From: Ruminococcus sp. YE71
GTDB taxonomy: Bacteria; Bacillota; Clostridia; Oscillospirales; Ruminococcaceae
Reading direction: 5' to 3'
Assembly (NCBI RefSeq): GCF_900119155.1
Contig: NZ_FPIR01000009.1
Coordinates: forward strand, 62,001-126,000
Length of the DNA stretch: 64,000 nucleotides
A program made the position numbers and the translations under genes. The notes beneath the pieces are model-generated. The model was not told the DNA's origin and made no database searches. It was given only the letters and a program-made list of their open reading frames with translations. Shown one piece after another: positions 60,680-64,000 of this stretch (positions within the stretch are counted from its first letter, which is position 1; each line of letters opens with the position of its first letter).

Positions 60680-61453
60680 ATGAACAGCACATACGGAGTC
60701 TGGTTCCCGACAGTTCGGAGCAGTGAGACTGCGGAATTCAGGATCATCTGTTTTCCGCACGCAGGGGCGGGCGCTTCCGCTTATTTGGATTGGTGCCGTT
60801 TTATCCCGAACAATGCGGAGTTTTTCCCCTGTGCATATCCGATGCGTGAAAAGCGGCACAGAGAGTCTATGCCGGGATCTCTGCGTATCCTCGCAGAGGA
60901 TATCGCAAAAGAGAACAAGGCTGTTTTTACCGAAAAGCCGTGCATTCTGTTCGGACACTGCGAGGGCGCGGTGATCGCCTATGAGACCGCACTGGCGGTA
61001 CGGGAAATTTACGGCGTGTCGCCTGCACTTCTTGTTATGTCCGCAAGCAATCCGCCCTGTGTACCGCTTTCGATATCTGTTGATGAAAATATGGATATTT
61101 ATGAAGCGGCTGAAACGTTCAGAAAGTTTGGATTTATCGCAGATGCGTTTGCAAAGAATGAGACATATATCCGATGCTTTGTACCTGTTTTGCTGAAAGA
61201 TTTCGTTTTGTTTCAGAAGTATTCGGATGACTTGATGAAAAAGGTCGATTGTCCGATACTTGAAGTTCACGGCAGTGATGACAAAATGATCCTGCCCGAA
61301 CACGCAAATATGTGGAAAAAATATACTGACTGCGGGGCAGACCATATAGAATACAGCGGCGCACATTTCTATTTCAGCGCCGAAACTCTGCCGCGGCTTA
61401 TCAATGAAATGCTTGACATGGTCACAAAAAAAGAGGAAAGGAAAACGTTATGA
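60680..61453 (+). CDS. Thioesterase-fold protein with Cys nucleophile (follows free carrier)
   Basis: 257 residues from ATG 60680, four bases after the carrier stop. IICFPHAGAGASAYLDW is the family start; the elbow reads ILFGHCEGAVIAYE (Cys94 instead of Ser). LEVHGSDDKMI holds the acid and YSGAHFYFSAE the His. It is close in layout to the protein at 57226 and lies right behind a carrier, which suggests the same kind of job on a different carrier. Confidence 0.85.
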   Translation: MNSTYGVWFPTVRSSETAEFRIICFPHAGAGASAYLDWCRFIPNNAEFFPCAYPMREKRHRESMPGSLRILAEDIAKENKAVFTEKPCILFGHCEGAVIAYETALAVREIYGVSPALLVMSASNPPCVPLSISVDENMDIYEAAETFRKFGFIADAFAKNETYIRCFVPVLLKDFVLFQKYSDDLMKKVDCPILEVHGSDDKMILPEHANMWKKYTDCGADHIEYSGAHFYFSAETLPRLINEMLDMVTKKEERKTL

Positions 61454-61737
61454 ATACAAGCAACCTCCCGACACAATACCGAACAGAAAGAATAAAAAAG
61501 GCATTAGAAAAACTGTGGTGCGATAACCTTCAGACCGCCTGCGCTTCGGATGACGATAATTATTTCATCTGCGGCGGCGATTCACTGAAAGCGATACGGC
61601 TTCTTTCGGCTATCGACCGTGAGTTTTCAGTGCGCTTAAACTATACCGATATTTATGAATATCCGACTTTTTTTGAATTGCTGTCACATATCGAAGCGGT
61701 CATCGCGGCAAACAGAGGACAGGAGGAAGCTGTATGA
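61450..61737 (+). CDS. Free-standing peptidyl carrier protein
   Basis: 95 residues. The site is YFICGGDSLKAIRLL (Ser45), GGDS as in typical NRPS carriers, with VRLNYTDIYEYPTFFEL in helix 3. Overlaps the genes on both sides by four bases (ATGA at each end). It is again followed by a Cys-type thioesterase homologue. Confidence 0.9.
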   Translation: MNTSNLPTQYRTERIKKALEKLWCDNLQTACASDDDNYFICGGDSLKAIRLLSAIDREFSVRLNYTDIYEYPTFFELLSHIEAVIAANRGQEEAV

Positions 61738-62531
61738 TACTGTTTTGCATTTCCGCAGCAGGCGCAAATCCCTTCATGTCGTGGTCTGCATCGCTGAGAA
61801 AGGACATTAAGCTGTGTATTCTCGACCTTCCCGGAAGGGGCAGTAAGCGTTCCGAAAAGCCTGTCGAAAATATGGATGAACTCTGCCGCATCCTTATCTC
61901 GGATATGGATAAAGAAAACCCCGCAAATGACAGCTTCATGATACTCGGATACTGCTTCGGGGCTGTGATAGCCTATGAGATCTGCAAAAAATTACAGGCA
62001 GAAAACAAGCCGCTCCCGGGCGCTTTTCTCACATTTGGAAGCGGCGCACCTGATTCTCTGCGCATTCCCGAAAAGGAACTGACAGAGACCGAAGAATTTC
62101 GCGGGATGGTCGCACAGTTCTTCAATTCGGGAAGTCTCGGAAGTGATGAAGCTGCCGAAAAAGCCGTCAGCGCCTATGCATCCGCGTATAAAAAAGAGAC
62201 CCCCGTATCATTTGCGTCTGTGTTTCCCGACGGGAATGAGGATGAGGATTTTGAACAGATGCAGCTGCTTTTTCTGCTGAACGGCGCTATGGAACAGATC
62301 TCACAGGATCACAGGATGCTGAAAGCCTATCATGACGCGGCGCACGGTCATGAAGTCATCAAGACCTGCGCGGTGGTATTTTACAGTCCGCAGGACAGGT
62401 TTGCGGCAGAAAAAGATGTTCTGGGTTGGGAGCGTTATTTTCAGAGCTCGGATAAAAAAAGCGTCACGGGCGGGCATTATGCCATCATGTCTGAGAAAAA
62501 GTTTTTTATCGAGATCATAAACGGTCTTTGA
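61734..62531 (+). CDS. Thioesterase-fold protein with Cys nucleophile (follows PCP)
   Basis: 265 residues. It starts almost at the first strand (MILFCISAAGANPFMSW) and so lacks the usual 10-20 residue lead. The elbow is MILGYCFGAVIAYE (Cys74; Tyr instead of His before it). FYSPQDRFAAEKDV holds the acid, and VTGGHYAIMSE the His. It is more distant from the other two Cys-type proteins, with the longer lid (about 130-190) rich in acidic residues. The gene is four bases into the PCP gene and 14 bases before the NRPS gene. Confidence 0.83.
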   Translation: MILFCISAAGANPFMSWSASLRKDIKLCILDLPGRGSKRSEKPVENMDELCRILISDMDKENPANDSFMILGYCFGAVIAYEICKKLQAENKPLPGAFLTFGSGAPDSLRIPEKELTETEEFRGMVAQFFNSGSLGSDEAAEKAVSAYASAYKKETPVSFASVFPDGNEDEDFEQMQLLFLLNGAMEQISQDHRMLKAYHDAAHGHEVIKTCAVVFYSPQDRFAAEKDVLGWERYFQSSDKKSVTGGHYAIMSEKKFFIEIINGL

Positions 62532-62545
62532 ACAGGAGGACAGCC

Positions 62546-64000
62546 ATGACACAGAAAATACACGATATATTTGCGGAAATACTCGGAATAAAGGGCGATT
62601 TTGAAAGCGATATCTCCTTTATCGAGCTTGGCGGAACGTCCATTCTCATCGGTGAACTGAAAAGCCGTCTGGACGCAGAATTTCATGTCGATATCCCTTT
62701 TGAAAAAATGTTTGAATCGGGTTCGGTCTGCGGTCTTGCCGAACAGATCGAGCTTTTGCGCAAAAATGTAATAACCGATGACAACGCCGCAGCCTTTGAG
62801 GTGCATCCCGAAAAGCGGTTCGATGTTTTCAAAATGACAGATCTTCAGACAGCTTACTATATCGGGCGGCAGAATGATACCGAACTCGGCGGCAGCCCCA
62901 CAAGAGGTTATTCGGAGATCATTTGCGAAAACTACGATCATCGCCGTATGGAACAGGCTATCCGCAAGCTCATCGCTAAGCACGATACTCTGCGTACACA
63001 TTTTAACGAGGACGGCACACAGCAGGTCGAGGCTGAATTCGGGGAGCTTGATTTTGAGCTTGAAGATATTTCCGATATGCAGCCTGATGCACAGCAGGAA
63101 TATCTGCTTGAAAAGCGTGAGCGGATATTTGATACGGTCTTTGATGTTCATCATCTGCCGCTGGTCAGCTTTGCGGCTACAAAATGCGCTCCCGACAAGA
63201 CCATCATCCATTTCAGCCATGACGGTATGATAATCGACGGATGGAGTCATGAAAAGATAATAGGCGAGCTGGACAAATTCTACACGGATACTGAGCTGAG
63301 TGCAAGACCGCCCGAAATACTTTTCTCGGATTATGTAAGATATCTTGAAGAGATAAGAGATACGGACAAATTCAGGGCGGACAGAGAATACTGGTTGCAA
63401 AAGGCTTCGGACAAGTTTTCGAGACCTGCGCTCCCTCTCAAGACCGACCCCGGCAATATCAGACAGGTACGCACACGTCAGGTCATCAGATACATAAGCC
63501 GAGAAACATGGAACGGCGTTGCGGAGTTTGCGGGCAGGAATGAACTTACTCCGTTTTCCGTGATATTCACCGTTTTCGGCAAGTCGATATTAAAATACTG
63601 CCGTGATAAACAATGCGTTATCAATATGCCTGTCGCTGTTCGTCCGCACATACATCCCGATATGGGTGAACTTATCGGAGAATGCTCAAACTTCTTCCTG
63701 TTCGATCTTGACGATACGCAAAACAGGAGTTTTATCGAGTGTGCGTCGGAAAACCAGAAGGAAATAGCCGAGATAATGCAGCACGATTCATTTTTCGGCA
63801 CTGACCTTATCCGCGAACTGCAAAAGAAGGACGGTGCAAATGTTGCCGCCCCTATCGTTTTCACAAGTCTGATAGATATACCTGCGCGTGAAGAACATTC
63901 GCTGAAAAAAACGTATACCAAAACGCATACAAGTCAGGTGTGGATAGATGCCATTGCGATGAAAAACACCGACGGCATCATGCTGACAATGGACTGCGCG
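62546..64000 (+). CDS. NRPS beginning with carrier-heterocyclization (ArCP-Cy), cut by the window edge
   Basis: 485 codons are open to the right edge. ATG 62546 follows AGGAGGACAGCC. Residues 1-75 are a carrier (FIELGGTSILIGEL, Ser32). From about 90 a heterocyclization domain follows: FKMTDLQTAYYIGRQ (Cy1), HDTLRTHF (Cy2), and SHDGMIIDGWS, in which Asp226, Asp231 and Ser234 form the DxxxxDxxS motif that replaces HHxxxDG; FSDYVRYLEE, and TSQVWIDAIA (Cy7) near 465. Cy domains join and cyclize Cys, Ser or Thr into thiazoline or oxazoline rings. The order ArCP-Cy at the N-terminus is that of PchE and HMWP2. The expected next domain, an adenylation domain for Cys/Ser/Thr, lies outside the window. 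Confidence 0.93.
   Translation, partial: MTQKIHDIFAEILGIKGDFESDISFIELGGTSILIGELKSRLDAEFHVDIPFEKMFESGSVCGLAEQIELLRKNVITDDNAAAFEVHPEKRFDVFKMTDLQTAYYIGRQNDTELGGSPTRGYSEIICENYDHRRMEQAIRKLIAKHDTLRTHFNEDGTQQVEAEFGELDFELEDISDMQPDAQQEYLLEKRERIFDTVFDVHHLPLVSFAATKCAPDKTIIHFSHDGMIIDGWSHEKIIGELDKFYTDTELSARPPEILFSDYVRYLEEIRDTDKFRADREYWLQKASDKFSRPALPLKTDPGNIRQVRTRQVIRYISRETWNGVAEFAGRNELTPFSVIFTVFGKSILKYCRDKQCVINMPVAVRPHIHPDMGELIGECSNFFLFDLDDTQNRSFIECASENQKEIAEIMQHDSFFGTDLIRELQKKDGANVAAPIVFTSLIDIPAREEHSLKKTYTKTHTSQVWIDAIAMKNTDGIMLTMDCA

Overview
The window looks like a chromosome segment of a Ruminococcus-like anaerobic Firmicute (Oscillospiraceae). The reasons are strong GGAGG ribosome binding sites, textbook sigma-A promoters (TTGACA-N17-TATAAT), roughly even GC, large secreted GLUG/LRR/carbohydrate-esterase proteins, and NifI-type PII proteins. 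No rRNA, tRNA, CRISPR array or phage module was seen. The genus call is an inference from gene content.

Layout. 1-3 kb: secreted BspA-like leucine-rich-repeat proteins and a CE12-type esterase. 3-4 kb: a gene-poor stretch with a candidate structured RNA, divergent from enolase (4.05-5.36 kb). 5.4-9.7 kb: a TetR regulator and two half-size ABC proteins (YbtPQ/IrtAB-like arrangement). 9.8-18.7 kb: extracytoplasmic redox and metal genes (GLUG/FMN-binding giant, Tp47-like protein, heme-membrane/FMN-binding protein, ZIP transporter). 18.8-24.7 kb: an acyltransferase-epimerase-SDR operon, then a two-component system whose promoter carries a palindromic MITE-like element. 24.9-28.2 kb: flavodoxin/flavoprotein/SDR operon with an aldo-keto reductase remnant at its head. 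28.6-41.1 kb: a FUSC-HAD fusion and a guanidine (urea-type) carboxylase operon with transporter, two NifI-like PIIs, allophanate hydrolase and a LuxR-type regulator. 41.4-42.0 kb: broken gene fragments. 42-64 kb: a hybrid NRPS/PKS cluster built mostly from free-standing domains, running off the right edge.

The unifying signal is a 16-bp palindrome, GTTAGC-N4-GCTAAC, found at eleven places. Most copies lie directly downstream of a consensus -10 element. They control enolase, the candidate RNA, the ABC pair, the FMN-binding/Tp47 operon, the membrane redox/ZIP operon, a tailoring-type operon at 42-45 kb, and both arms of the NRPS/PKS cluster. The gene set (aryl-AMP ligase, heterocyclization domain, siderophore-type ABC pair, putative ferric-reductase-like membrane protein, ZIP) suggests a metal-responsive regulon making and using a thiazoline/oxazoline metallophore. 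The regulator is not visible here.

The cluster itself is unusual. It has an EntE-like ligase fused to a carrier protein, free KS, AT, KR, ACP/PCP, condensation domain, a carboxylating crotonyl-CoA reductase homologue, an Sfp-type PPTase, a MacB/FtsX-type exporter, and four thioesterase-fold proteins. Three of these have Cys instead of Ser in the nucleophile elbow and each directly follows a carrier protein, which recalls the CmaE/SyrC type of carrier-to-carrier acyl shuttle. The last gene begins ArCP-Cy, the architecture of PchE/HMWP2.
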